A DNA stretch of 64,000 bases from Clostridia bacterium (GTDB lineage Bacteria > Bacillota > Clostridia > Oscillospirales > Acutalibacteraceae). Numbering within the stretch: position 1 is the first letter of the stretch; each line of letters begins with the position of its first letter. Under the pieces are notes generated by a model. It made no database searches. It saw nothing but the letters and a program-made list of their open reading frames with translations, and was not told the DNA's origin. Shown piece by piece: positions 49,734 to 57,076 of this stretch. Position numbers and translations under genes: made by a program. The DNA lies in assembly GCA_900771085.1 (NCBI GenBank), contig CAAGMR010000060.1:7191-71190 (forward strand), given 5' to 3'.

Positions 49734-50366
49734 ATGAAAATTATCTTTCTTGGAGCTCCTGGTGCAGGTAAAGGCACTCAGGCAGAGAGAATTGCGGATG
49801 CTTACAGCATTCCAACAGTATCAACAGGCAACATGATCCGTGAAGCTCTTGCCAATGGCACAGAGATGGGTCTTAAGGCAAAGGCATTTATCGAATCTGG
49901 TGCACTTGTTCCTGATGAAGTAGTAATCGGCATTATCAAAGAGCGTCTCAGCAAAGACGATTGTGCAAACGGTTTCATCCTTGATGGATTCCCTCGTACA
50001 ATTCCACAGGCAGAGGCACTTGATGCCATGGGAATCATCATCGACAAAGTTGTTGATATTGATGTTCCTGATGAAAGCATAAAGGAAAGAATGTCAGGTC
50101 GTAGAGTTTGCCCTAAGTGCGGCTCTTCTTACCACATTGTTACAAAGAAGCCTTCAGTAGAAGGTATCTGTGACAGATGCGGTGCTGAGCTTGCTCAGAG
50201 AAAGGACGATGCTCCTGAAACTGTAGCAGACAGACTTAAGGTTTATCACGATCAGACAGAACCTCTTAAAGGTTACTATGCTCAGACCGGCAAGCTTGCA
50301 GAAGTTAACGGTCTTGGCACAGTAGATGAAATTACAGAGCGCGTTAAGAGCGCTTTGGAGGATTAA
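49734..50366 (+). CDS. adk: Adenylate kinase, zinc-LID form
   Basis: A 210-residue enzyme that converts ATP and AMP to two ADP. The P-loop GAPGAGKGT is at 7-15, GFILDGFPRT is the AMP-site motif, and the LID holds Cys126, Cys129, Cys146 and Cys149, a structural zinc site usual in Gram-positives. ATG 49734 follows GAGAGG; a TTG 21 bases upstream overlaps secY and is rejected. Confidence 0.97.
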   Translation: MKIIFLGAPGAGKGTQAERIADAYSIPTVSTGNMIREALANGTEMGLKAKAFIESGALVPDEVVIGIIKERLSKDDCANGFILDGFPRTIPQAEALDAMGIIIDKVVDIDVPDESIKERMSGRRVCPKCGSSYHIVTKKPSVEGICDRCGAELAQRKDDAPETVADRLKVYHDQTEPLKGYYAQTGKLAEVNGLGTVDEITERVKSALED

Positions 50367-50368
50367 GC

Positions 50369-51130
50369 ATGATAGTTCTCAAGACCTCTAAGGAATTGGA
50401 ACTAATGAAGATAGCTAATCAGATTTCTTCTGAGGCTCTTTTCCGTGCAGGTGAAATGGTACGCCCGGGCGTTTCCACATGGGAAGTTGACCAGGCAGCT
50501 TACAAATATATAAAGAGCCAAAAGGGAGCAGAACCCAACTTCCTTGGCCTTTATGATTTCCCTGCAACATGCTGTATATCCGTAAACGATGAGATCATCC
50601 ACGGCATTCCAAGCAAAAAGCGTATCCTTAAGGAAGGCGACATCGTATCAATCGATACAGGCGCAAAGTACGGCGGATACAACGGCGATAACGCTTACAC
50701 TTTTGTTTGCGGAAGCACAACTCCTGAGGTGCAGCGGCTGCTTGACACCACAAAGGAGTGCCTCAAGCGTGGCATTGAGGCCGCAATTCCGGGTAACCGC
50801 ATTGGTGATATAAGCCATGCCGTGCAGGAATGCGCAGAGGCAGCCGGCTACGGTGTAATTCGTGAATACGAAGGACACGGTGTCGGAACAAAACTTCACG
50901 AAGATCCGGGCGTACCGAATTTTGGTAAAGCCGGACGTGGTGTTCGACTTCTTCCGGGGATGACAATTGCAATCGAACCAATGATTGCAATGGGAACCTA
51001 CAAGATTCGTCAGGTTCCGGGAGACGACTGGACAGTATACACAGCTGACGGCAAGCCGGCAGCTCACTTCGAGAATACCATCGCCATCACAGAAGACGGC
51101 CCTGTTATTCTTACACCATTTAAATATTAA
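50369..51130 (+). CDS. map: Methionine aminopeptidase type I
   Basis: A 253-residue dinuclear metallopeptidase that removes the starter methionine. The ligand-bearing segments SIDTGAKYGGYNGDNAYTF, GHGVGTKLHEDP, IAIEPM and FENTIAIT are intact. It starts two bases after adk with GGAGG inside the adk end. Codon use is slightly less biased than in the ribosomal genes. Confidence 0.96.
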   Translation: MIVLKTSKELELMKIANQISSEALFRAGEMVRPGVSTWEVDQAAYKYIKSQKGAEPNFLGLYDFPATCCISVNDEIIHGIPSKKRILKEGDIVSIDTGAKYGGYNGDNAYTFVCGSTTPEVQRLLDTTKECLKRGIEAAIPGNRIGDISHAVQECAEAAGYGVIREYEGHGVGTKLHEDPGVPNFGKAGRGVRLLPGMTIAIEPMIAMGTYKIRQVPGDDWTVYTADGKPAAHFENTIAITEDGPVILTPFKY

Positions 51131-51151
51131 AATGGCGAAGGAGGTTTTTAT

Positions 51152-51370
51152 ATGTCAAAGCAGGATATGATTGAAATCGAAGGCACAGTTGTTGAAGCTC
51201 TTCCAAACGCAATGTTTAAAGTAGAACTTCAGAACGGCCACCAAATACTCGCCCATATTTCTGGTAAGCTTCGAATGAACTACATTCGAATTCTTCCAGG
51301 CGATAAGGTAACGGTCGAAATGTCGCCATATGACCTTACCCGCGGACGTATTACATGGCGATCCAAGTAA
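51152..51370 (+). CDS. infA: Translation initiation factor IF-1
   Basis: A 72-residue OB-fold factor that occupies the A site during initiation. MSKQDMIEIEGTVVEALPNA and LPGDKVTVEMSPYDLTRGRI are typical. GGAGG lies before the ATG. The KOW-domain gene often found between map and infA in Clostridia is absent. Confidence 0.97.
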   Translation: MSKQDMIEIEGTVVEALPNAMFKVELQNGHQILAHISGKLRMNYIRILPGDKVTVEMSPYDLTRGRITWRSK

Positions 51371-51415
51371 ACAAAACGTTTTAACATAACATTACTAATC
51401 TGAGGAGGTATTACA

Positions 51416-51529
51416 ATGAAAGTCAGACCTTCTGTAAAGAAAATGTGCGAAAAGTGCAAGATCATCAAGCGCAAGGGTAAAGTAATGGTTATCTGTGAAA
51501 ACCCTAAGCACAAACAGCGTCAGGGCTAA
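51416..51529 (+). CDS. rpmJ: 50S ribosomal protein L36
   Basis: A 37-residue zinc-binding protein, MKVRPSVKKMCEKCKIIKRK at the start. Cys11, Cys14, Cys27 and His32 form the zinc site. GAGGAGG precedes the ATG. It is too short for most automatic callers but is unmistakable and in its usual place between infA and rpsM. Confidence 0.97.
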   Translation: MKVRPSVKKMCEKCKIIKRKGKVMVICENPKHKQRQG

Positions 51530-51567
51530 TTTAGCCTCGAACTACACTAATATGGAGGTGCCACACA

Positions 51568-51936
51568 ATGGCTCGTATTTCAGGTGTTGATTTGCCAAGA
51601 GATAAGAGAATTGAAATTGCTCTTACATACATCTATGGTATTGGCAACAAGACAGCAAAAGATATTATTGATGCGACCGGCATTAATCCTGACACAAGAG
51701 TTAAGGATTTAACCGAAGAAGATGTAGCAAAGCTTCGTGACTACATCGAGCACAACCTCAAGGTTGAAGGTGACCTTCGCCGTGAGACAGCTCTTAACAT
51801 TAAGAGACTTATCGAAATCGGTGCATACCGTGGCGTTCGTCACAGAAAGGGCCTTCCTGTAAGAGGTCAGCGTTCTAAGACAAACGCACGTACACGTAAG
51901 GGTCCAAAGAAAACAATAGCTAACAAGAAGAAGTAA
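51568..51936 (+). CDS. rpsM: 30S ribosomal protein S13
   Basis: A 122-residue head protein contacting P-site tRNA. MARISGVDLPRDKRIEIALT, IYGIGNKTAKDI and the basic tail NARTRKGPKKTIANKKK are typical. GGAGGTG precedes the ATG, 38 bases after rpmJ. Confidence 0.97.
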   Translation: MARISGVDLPRDKRIEIALTYIYGIGNKTAKDIIDATGINPDTRVKDLTEEDVAKLRDYIEHNLKVEGDLRRETALNIKRLIEIGAYRGVRHRKGLPVRGQRSKTNARTRKGPKKTIANKKK

Positions 51937-51954
51937 TAGAGGGGGGTATATAAC

Positions 51955-52362
51955 TTGGCTACAAAAGGTTCAGGAAAGAAGAACACAGCTACACGCAGAC
52001 GTCGTGATCGCAAGAATATTGTAGAAGGCGCTGCGCACATTCAGTCCACCTTCAATAACACCATAGTTACCATCACCGACAAACAGGGTAATGCAGTATC
52101 TTGGGCAAGCGCAGGTGAGCTTGGCTTCAGAGGTTCAAAGAAGTCTACTCCATTCGCAGCTCAGACAGCAGCAGAGACAGCAGCTAAGGTTGCTATCGAC
52201 CACGGCATGAAGACTGTAGAAGTTTATGTTAAGGGTCCTGGTTCAGGACGTGAAGCTGCAATCAGAGCATTACAGACAACAGGTCTTGAAGTAAGCATGA
52301 TTAAAGATGTTACTCCAATTCCACACAACGGATGCCGTCCACCTAAGAGAAGACGCGTCTAA
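51955..52362 (+). CDS. rpsK: 30S ribosomal protein S11
   Basis: A 135-residue platform protein. It starts with TTG after GAGGGGGG. AHIQSTFNNTIVTITDKQGN and the C-terminal IPHNGCRPPKRRRV are diagnostic. The gap to rpsM is 18 bases. Confidence 0.96.
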   Translation: MATKGSGKKNTATRRRRDRKNIVEGAAHIQSTFNNTIVTITDKQGNAVSWASAGELGFRGSKKSTPFAAQTAAETAAKVAIDHGMKTVEVYVKGPGSGREAAIRALQTTGLEVSMIKDVTPIPHNGCRPPKRRRV

Positions 52363-52383
52363 TTCTAACGGAGGTAAAAAACT

Positions 52384-52989
52384 ATGGCTAGAAACATGCA
52401 GCCTATCGCTAAGCGTGCAAAGCAGCTTGGTGTTTCTCCTGCCGCTATGGGTTATGCTGGTAAAGAAACAAGACGTAATCCTAAGGGTGGTATGAGAAGA
52501 AAGCAGTCTGAATATGGTCTTCAGCTTAATGAAAAGCAGAAGGTTAAGTTCGTATATGGCGTTCAGGAAAAACAGTTCCGCGCTTACTATGAGAAAGCAA
52601 CAAAGATGCAGGGTAAAGCAGGCGAAAACCTTCTTATCCTTTGCGAGACTCGTCTCGACAACGTTGTATTCCGTCTTGGTTTTGCAACAACTCGTCGTCA
52701 GGCTCGTCAGATCGTTACTCACAGCCACATCACTGTTGATGGCAAGAAGGTAAACATCCCTTCATATCAGGTTAAGCCTGGTCAGGTAGTAGCAATCAGA
52801 GAAGGAAGCCGTTCATCTGCACTCTTCACTCGCCTTACTGGTGAGGATGCTCCTCTCGTAACAGTACCAGCATGGCTTGAAAAAGACCAGAATGACGCTC
52901 TTAAGGGCACAGTAGTTAAGATGCCAACTCGTGAAGATGTAGACTTCCCAGTTGAAGAACATCTCATCGTCGAGTTCTATTCTAAATAA
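52384..52989 (+). CDS. rpsD: 30S ribosomal protein S4, zinc-free form
   Basis: A 201-residue primary assembly protein. The S4 RNA-binding domain RLDNVVFRLGFATTRRQARQ is present. The N-terminus lacks the zinc-binding cysteines seen in some S4 forms (MARNMQPIAKRAKQLGVSPA). GGAGG precedes the ATG, 21 bases after rpsK. In Bacillus S4 represses its own separate operon; here it lies in the alpha operon. Confidence 0.96.
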   Translation: MARNMQPIAKRAKQLGVSPAAMGYAGKETRRNPKGGMRRKQSEYGLQLNEKQKVKFVYGVQEKQFRAYYEKATKMQGKAGENLLILCETRLDNVVFRLGFATTRRQARQIVTHSHITVDGKKVNIPSYQVKPGQVVAIREGSRSSALFTRLTGEDAPLVTVPAWLEKDQNDALKGTVVKMPTREDVDFPVEEHLIVEFYSK

Positions 52990-53038
52990 TGCCACTTAAG
53001 TAAACCCGAAACATTTAGATTTTTAGGAGGGTTTTAGA

Positions 53039-53989
53039 ATGATCGGTATTGAAAAGCCAAACATCGATGTTTTAAATACAGATGAAAACAGCAAGTACGG
53101 AAAGTTCACACTTGAGCCACTTGAGAGAGGATTCGGCACAACTCTTGGTAACAGCATGAGACGTGTTCTCCTTTCATCTCTTCCGGGCTATGCAATCACA
53201 TCAATCAAGATTGATGGCGTTCGTCATGAGTTCTCAACAATTCCAGGCGTTAAAGAAGACGTAACTGAGATTGTTCTTAACCTCAAGAGCGTAATCGTTA
53301 AGGTTGCAAGTGAGACACAGAAAACTGTTTATATTCACGCTGCAGGTGAAGGTGAAGTAACTGCAGGCGACATTGAAGGAGATTCTGAGGTTGAAATCAT
53401 CAATCCGGAGCTTCACATTGCTTCACTCGACAAAGACGCAAAACTTGACATCGAAATGACAGTTGACTACGGCAGAGGATACGTTTCTGCTGAAAGAAAC
53501 AAGGATAAGTTTGAGAACATTGCAGATCTTATCGCAATCGACTCAATCTACACACCTGTTGATAAGGTTAACTTCACTGTTGAGAATACTCGTGTAGGTC
53601 AGCGTATCGACTACGATAAGCTCACACTCGAAGTATGGACAAATGGTACACTTACCGCTGAGGAAGCTGTATCACTTGCAGCCAAGATCCTCAACGATCA
53701 TCTCAAGTTATTTATTGACCTTTCAGACAGCGGTATGAACGCTGACATCCTTACAGAAAAGGATGATAACACTCGTGAAAAAGTGTTGGAGATGACCATT
53801 GAAGAACTTGATTTGTCTGTTCGTTCCTTTAACTGCTTAAAGAGAGCAGGCATTAACACAGTAGAAGATCTCACCAACAGATCCGAAGACGACATGATGA
53901 AGGTTAGAAACCTCGGTCAGAAATCTCTTACCGAAGTTATCAACAAGCTTGATTCTCTCGGCTTCTCTCTCCGTAAGGATGACGAATAA
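53039..53989 (+). CDS. rpoA: RNA polymerase alpha subunit
   Basis: A 316-residue subunit. The N-terminal dimerisation domain includes GFGTTLGNSMRRVLLSSLPG, and the C-terminal domain, which binds UP elements and activators, includes LDLSVRSFNCLKRAGINTVE and the helix-hairpin LGQKSLTEVINKL. The length is standard. AGGAGGG precedes the ATG. Confidence 0.97.
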   Translation: MIGIEKPNIDVLNTDENSKYGKFTLEPLERGFGTTLGNSMRRVLLSSLPGYAITSIKIDGVRHEFSTIPGVKEDVTEIVLNLKSVIVKVASETQKTVYIHAAGEGEVTAGDIEGDSEVEIINPELHIASLDKDAKLDIEMTVDYGRGYVSAERNKDKFENIADLIAIDSIYTPVDKVNFTVENTRVGQRIDYDKLTLEVWTNGTLTAEEAVSLAAKILNDHLKLFIDLSDSGMNADILTEKDDNTREKVLEMTIEELDLSVRSFNCLKRAGINTVEDLTNRSEDDMMKVRNLGQKSLTEVINKLDSLGFSLRKDDE

Positions 53990-54007
53990 GGTAAAGGAGT
54001 GATTTAA

Positions 54008-54349
54008 ATGCCAGGTAGTAGAAAACTCGGTAGAACAAGTGACCACCGCAAAGCTATGCTTCGTGCAATGGTAACTTTCCTCTTCGAAAATGGCAAAATC
54101 GAAACCACCGTAACCCGTGCCAAGGAAGTTCGCGCTATGGCCGAAAAGATGATCACAATCGCTAAGAAGAATGATCTTACTTCCAAGAGACAGGTTCTCG
54201 CTTATGTTACTAAGGAAGATGTTGCAAAGAAACTCTTTGACGAGATCGCTCCAAAGTACGATGGCGTAAACGGCGGATATACTCGCATTATTAAAACAGG
54301 CCCACGTCGTGGCGACGGTGCAGAGATGTGCATCATCGAGCTTGTATAA
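54008..54349 (+). CDS. rplQ: 50S ribosomal protein L17
   Basis: A 113-residue protein. MPGSRKLGRTSDHRKAMLRA and GGYTRIIKTGPRRGDGAEM are typical bL17. It closes the alpha operon, followed by a clear terminator. AAAGGAG precedes the ATG, 18 bases after rpoA. Downstream order departs from the usual cobalt/nickel ECF transporter genes and truA seen in many Firmicutes. Confidence 0.97.
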   Translation: MPGSRKLGRTSDHRKAMLRAMVTFLFENGKIETTVTRAKEVRAMAEKMITIAKKNDLTSKRQVLAYVTKEDVAKKLFDEIAPKYDGVNGGYTRIIKTGPRRGDGAEMCIIELV

Positions 54350-54376
54350 TAACTCGAGACCCATATAAATAACATC

Positions 54377-54414
54377 AAGCGGCTTCTCGCATGAGAGGCC
54401 GCTTTTGTTTTTTT
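54377..54414 (+). terminator. Terminator of the ribosomal cluster
   Basis: AAGCGGCTTCTC (54377-54388) pairs with GAGAGGCCGCTT (54393-54404), 12 pairs with one T-G wobble and loop GCAT, followed by a T-rich tract. The surface-gene remnant begins within a base or two of the tract. Confidence 0.9.
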
Positions 54415-54415
54415 A

Positions 54416-54469
54416 AAAGTAACCTACAACGGCAAAACATACGCAGTAAGCTACGGCAAAGTAGTCTAA
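54416..54469 (+). pseudogene. Remnant 3' end of a surface-protein gene
   Basis: A frame reading KVTYNGKTYAVSYGKVV and a stop sits directly after the rplQ terminator. It matches the end of the next fragment, IKVNGQLYAIQNGKVV and stop. No start codon, ribosome site or upstream coding sequence exists, so this is the last part of a lost gene. It has its own terminator-like hairpin downstream. I infer deletion or recombination between related surface genes. Confidence 0.65.
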
Positions 54470-54491
54470 TATACTATCTACTAAAACACAT

Positions 54492-54521
54492 AGGAGCAAC
54501 CCACCTCGTGTTGCTCCTTAA
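54492..54521 (+). terminator. Hairpin after the surface-gene remnant
   Basis: AGGAGCAAC (54492-54500) pairs perfectly with GTTGCTCCT (54510-54518) around a 9-base loop. The T-run is poor, so it may be a decayed terminator. Confidence 0.6.
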
Positions 54522-54542
54522 ATGACTTTTAGACATCAATAA

Positions 54543-55202
54543 ATTCTACTCTTATGGGGTGGTTTTGCCGGCACAGTAAAGGGAACAGTGAAGAATTGTA
54601 CTAACGAGCTCAGCATCACAGCACCTAGCAACACGGTAGGTCTTGGCGGTATCTGTTATACTCTTAGCTCCACGGGTGTTCTTGAGAATTGCTCCAACAA
54701 AGGAACACTCACAAGTAAGACAAACAAGGACCTCAAAGAGCTCGCTTTCGAAGGCACAGGTACCATCAAAGACTGTTCACACACAGACTTGACAAAGACT
54801 GAGGCTAAAGACGCAACTTGTATAGACGAAGGCAACACAGCATATTGGACATGCGAGAACTGTAACAAGGTCTTCAGCGATGAAGCAGCAACTACAGAGA
54901 CAACTGTAGAGGAAACAGTTATTGTAGCTACTGGCGAGCACACATACGAGAATGGCGTTTGCACAGTATGCGGAGCTGAAGATCCAACTGAGCCTGAAGA
55001 TGTTATCGACGGCCTTGTAGAAGATGAAGATGGCGTTTGGAGATACCACGTAAACGGTCCTGTAGACTATGACTTCACAGGCCTCGTACCAAACGAGTAC
55101 GGTACATGGTACATAAGAAACGGCCAAGCCCGCTTCGACTACACCGGCAACATCAAAGTCAACGGACAACTCTACGCTATCCAGAACGGCAAGGTAGTAT
55201 AA
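54543..55202 (+). pseudogene. 5'-truncated surface protein with GLUG-like and wall-binding repeats
   Basis: A frame of about 219 residues without a credible start: the first GTG (54588) has no ribosome site and falls inside a repeat, and there is no signal peptide. GGFAGTVKGTVKNCTNEL and GLGGICYTLSSTGVLENCSN look like GLUG-type repeats. Then comes a Cys-pair module (YWTCENCNKVFSDEAA, NGVCTVCGAEDPTEP) common in clostridial surface proteins, and finally the NEYGTWYIRNGQ repeats and tail. I read it as the 3' part of a secreted adhesin-like gene that has lost its front. It could be a silent donor cassette. Confidence 0.65.
55020..55199 (+). repeat. C-terminal surface repeats in the truncated gene
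   Basis: Three degenerate units of about 20-23 residues: EDEDGVWRYHVNGPVDYDFTG, then LVPNEYGTWYIRNGQARFDYTG, then a shortened NGQLYAIQNGKVV end (units split here for length). The pattern W-Y, N-G, F-x-Y-T-G matches the repeats at the end of the window. Confidence 0.7.
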
Positions 55203-55209
55203 AGCAATT

Positions 55210-55240
55210 AAAGGCATCTCGAAAGAGATGCCTTTTTTTT
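55210..55240 (+). terminator. Terminator after the truncated surface gene
   Basis: AAAGGCATCTC (55210-55220) pairs perfectly with GAGATGCCTTT (55225-55235) around GAAA, followed by a T-run to 55240. Confidence 0.93.
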
Positions 55241-55322
55241 CAATAATAGTAAGAAAGCACATGTTTTTTTAAAAAAGCAACAAAAATACAACATTATATG
55301 GTAAGATAAAGCTAATTAGTAT

Positions 55323-55405
55323 TCGAGCTCGAGAGAGCCTATGGGTGACTGAGAGAAACTCAGTCGCCTCCCGTGTTTGGAAAGGATGCTTCTTAAGGCT
55401 TTTTT
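55323..55405 (+). ncRNA. Structured leader RNA, candidate riboswitch (Moco/Tuco-like)
   Basis: AGAGCCT (55334-55340) can pair with AAGGCTT (55395-55401) to close the element. Inside, GACTGAG (55347-55353) pairs with CTCAGTC (55359-55365), flanked by GGGT and GCCTCCCG, followed by GGAAAGGATGC. The GCCTCCCG and GGAAAGGATGC strings recall the core of the molybdenum/tungsten-cofactor riboswitch, from memory only. It lacks a recognisable B12 box. It precedes a metal-type ABC operon, which suits a metabolite or metal sensor. Confidence 0.4.
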
Positions 55406-55407
55406 AG

Positions 55408-55432
55408 ACAGGGGCATACTCTGTATTTTTTT
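55408..55432 (+). terminator. Attenuator hairpin between the leader RNA and the transport operon
   Basis: ACAGGG (55408-55413) pairs with CTCTGT (55419-55424), one G-T wobble, followed by A and seven T. ATGCTT (55386-55391) can instead pair with GGGCAT (55412-55417), which would break the hairpin, so a switch is structurally possible. Confidence 0.5.
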
Positions 55433-55460
55433 ATTTGCCTAAAAATTAGGGGGAATTGAA

Positions 55461-56258
55461 ATGAATTGTGCCAAGTGCAAAAGTCAAAGCTGTCAGATAA
55501 AGAGTAAGCAGAATTGGCCAAATAATTGTCCTATGTGGGATGAGGGACTCATATCTAGAGGTCTTGCCCTTTATAAAGAGGGTGGAAATGAGGAAATGTA
55601 TGCAAATGGCATGAAGGGTATGCGGCATGTAATGGGCCGTATGTCCCGCGTTATGGAGGCAGTTAGCTTTTGCAAGGCTAATGGCTACAAAAAGATAGGT
55701 GTTGCATATTGCAGTGGCATGCTTCCTTACGGCAGGATGGTTGTGGATATTTTTGAGGAGTATGGCTTTGAGGTAGTTTCTGCAGGTTGCAAGACTGCTG
55801 GTCTCGGTGCAGGAGATTTTATTGACCTTGAAAAATACGGAATCAAACGAGCAGATCCACCTGCTCCGCAGGTGGACGCAGCTAGAGCGAACGCTCCAAA
55901 GAAAGAATTTAAACCGTTGTTTCCAGAAGATGGCAAGATACCAGAATGGCCAACGTTTGATCCAAAGAATGTCAAGGATAGACCTCGTCCTCCTATGAAT
56001 AGAGCGAGTTGCAATCCTCTCGGACAGGCAGAGGCGATAAATAGCGAGAACACGGAGTTCAATATCGTAGTCGGCTTATGCGTTGGCCATGACACTTTGT
56101 TCCTCAAGCAGTCTGAGGCGCCTTGCACAGTTGTGGTAGTAAAAGACAGACTTTACCACGACATCTGCAAGCCAGCTGTAGAAGCAGCGTATGAGTACTG
56201 CGTAAATGATGTAAACAAGGACTTTTATGTCAGCGTAGAAGAGGAAGCAGAAGATTGA
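55461..56258 (+). CDS. DUF1847-type cysteine-rich protein
   Basis: A 265-residue cytoplasmic protein resembling the DUF1847 family, which is uncharacterised and thought to bind metal (from memory). Twelve cysteines include Cys3, 6, 11 and 23 in the N-terminal cluster, then YCSGMLPYGR (Cys84), SAGCKTAG (Cys110), SCNPLGQA (Cys184), GLCVGHD (Cys207) and APCTVVVVKDR (Cys222). A proline-rich stretch at about 131-180 (ADPPAPQ, KPLFPEDGKIPEWPTF, DRPRPPMN) looks like an insertion. AGGGGG precedes the ATG. As first gene of the operon it may handle or sense the imported metal. Confidence 0.65.
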   Translation: MNCAKCKSQSCQIKSKQNWPNNCPMWDEGLISRGLALYKEGGNEEMYANGMKGMRHVMGRMSRVMEAVSFCKANGYKKIGVAYCSGMLPYGRMVVDIFEEYGFEVVSAGCKTAGLGAGDFIDLEKYGIKRADPPAPQVDAARANAPKKEFKPLFPEDGKIPEWPTFDPKNVKDRPRPPMNRASCNPLGQAEAINSENTEFNIVVGLCVGHDTLFLKQSEAPCTVVVVKDRLYHDICKPAVEAAYEYCVNDVNKDFYVSVEEEAED

Positions 56259-56259
56259 T

Positions 56260-57051
56260 ATGAAATTGGAGACAAGTAATCTGTCTTGTGGCTTTAAAGA
56301 TAAGACAGTTCTTTCGGGTATCAACCTCACGGTTGAGAGCGGGGATATATGCTGCATATTAGGCGAAAATGGTGTGGGAAAATCAACCTTATTTAAAACT
56401 TTGCTCGGTGTTATACCACCTGTTGCAGGGTCAATATATCTCGGTGGAAAAGAACTTGGCACTATTTCGAGAAGAGAAATCGCCAGTATGATGGCGTATG
56501 TCCCACAAAATCACAATCCAGCGTTTAACTACCTTGTCTCAGAGGTCATCATGATGGGAAGATATGGTAATTCCAAGCCGTTTTTGCTTCCCAACTCAGA
56601 TGACAATGAGGCAGTAGAAAAGATAGCAGAAGAAATGGGCGTGAGCCACCTACTCGATAAGCCATATATGAATATATCTGGTGGTGAGAGACAGAAGGTT
56701 CTCATATGCAAGGCATTAGCTCAGAATCCCGATATACTCGTTTTTGATGAGCCAACCGCCAATCTTGATTATGGCAACCAAGTGGTATTGTTGGATGCGA
56801 TATCAGAACTCTCAGACAAGGGTATTATGATTTTGCTTACGACACATAGCCCAGAGCAGGCGTTACTGTTAAATGCAAACACTTTATTACTTTCAAAGAC
56901 ATCTGATCCACAATACGGTTCGGCGGCAAGCATTATCACGGAAAAAAATCTTAGTGAGGTCTATGGCAAGCGAATAAGGGTTATTGACATAGTTACTGAA
57001 GAGGGTAACCCGATGAGATGTTGCATACCTGAAATAGGAAGAAAATCGTAA
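56260..57051 (+). CDS. ABC transporter ATP-binding protein, FecE/BtuD type
   Basis: A 263-residue ATPase for the two FecCD permeases downstream. Walker A GENGVGKS is at 35-42, the Q-loop is YVPQNHNP, the signature ISGGERQ is at 139-145, Walker B ILVFDEP is at 159-165, and TTHSPEQ provides the switch His. It is one base after the DUF1847 stop and has an A-rich site inside that gene. The class imports iron-siderophores, cobalamin, haem or, in the Mol system, molybdate. The substrate cannot be told from the ATPase. Confidence 0.9.
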   Translation: MKLETSNLSCGFKDKTVLSGINLTVESGDICCILGENGVGKSTLFKTLLGVIPPVAGSIYLGGKELGTISRREIASMMAYVPQNHNPAFNYLVSEVIMMGRYGNSKPFLLPNSDDNEAVEKIAEEMGVSHLLDKPYMNISGGERQKVLICKALAQNPDILVFDEPTANLDYGNQVVLLDAISELSDKGIMILLTTHSPEQALLLNANTLLLSKTSDPQYGSAASIITEKNLSEVYGKRIRVIDIVTEEGNPMRCCIPEIGRKS

Positions 57052-57076
57052 GTGAAAATAAATAGGAGAGGCATAC

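Noticed and set aside
54588..55202. Intact small gene starting at GTG 54588
   Set aside because: No ribosome site, no signal peptide although the domains are extracellular, and the repeat homology begins upstream of the GTG.
55300..55440. Cobalamin riboswitch ahead of the FecCD operon
   Set aside because: Considered because FecCD systems often import B12; no B12-box string could be found and the element is too compact.
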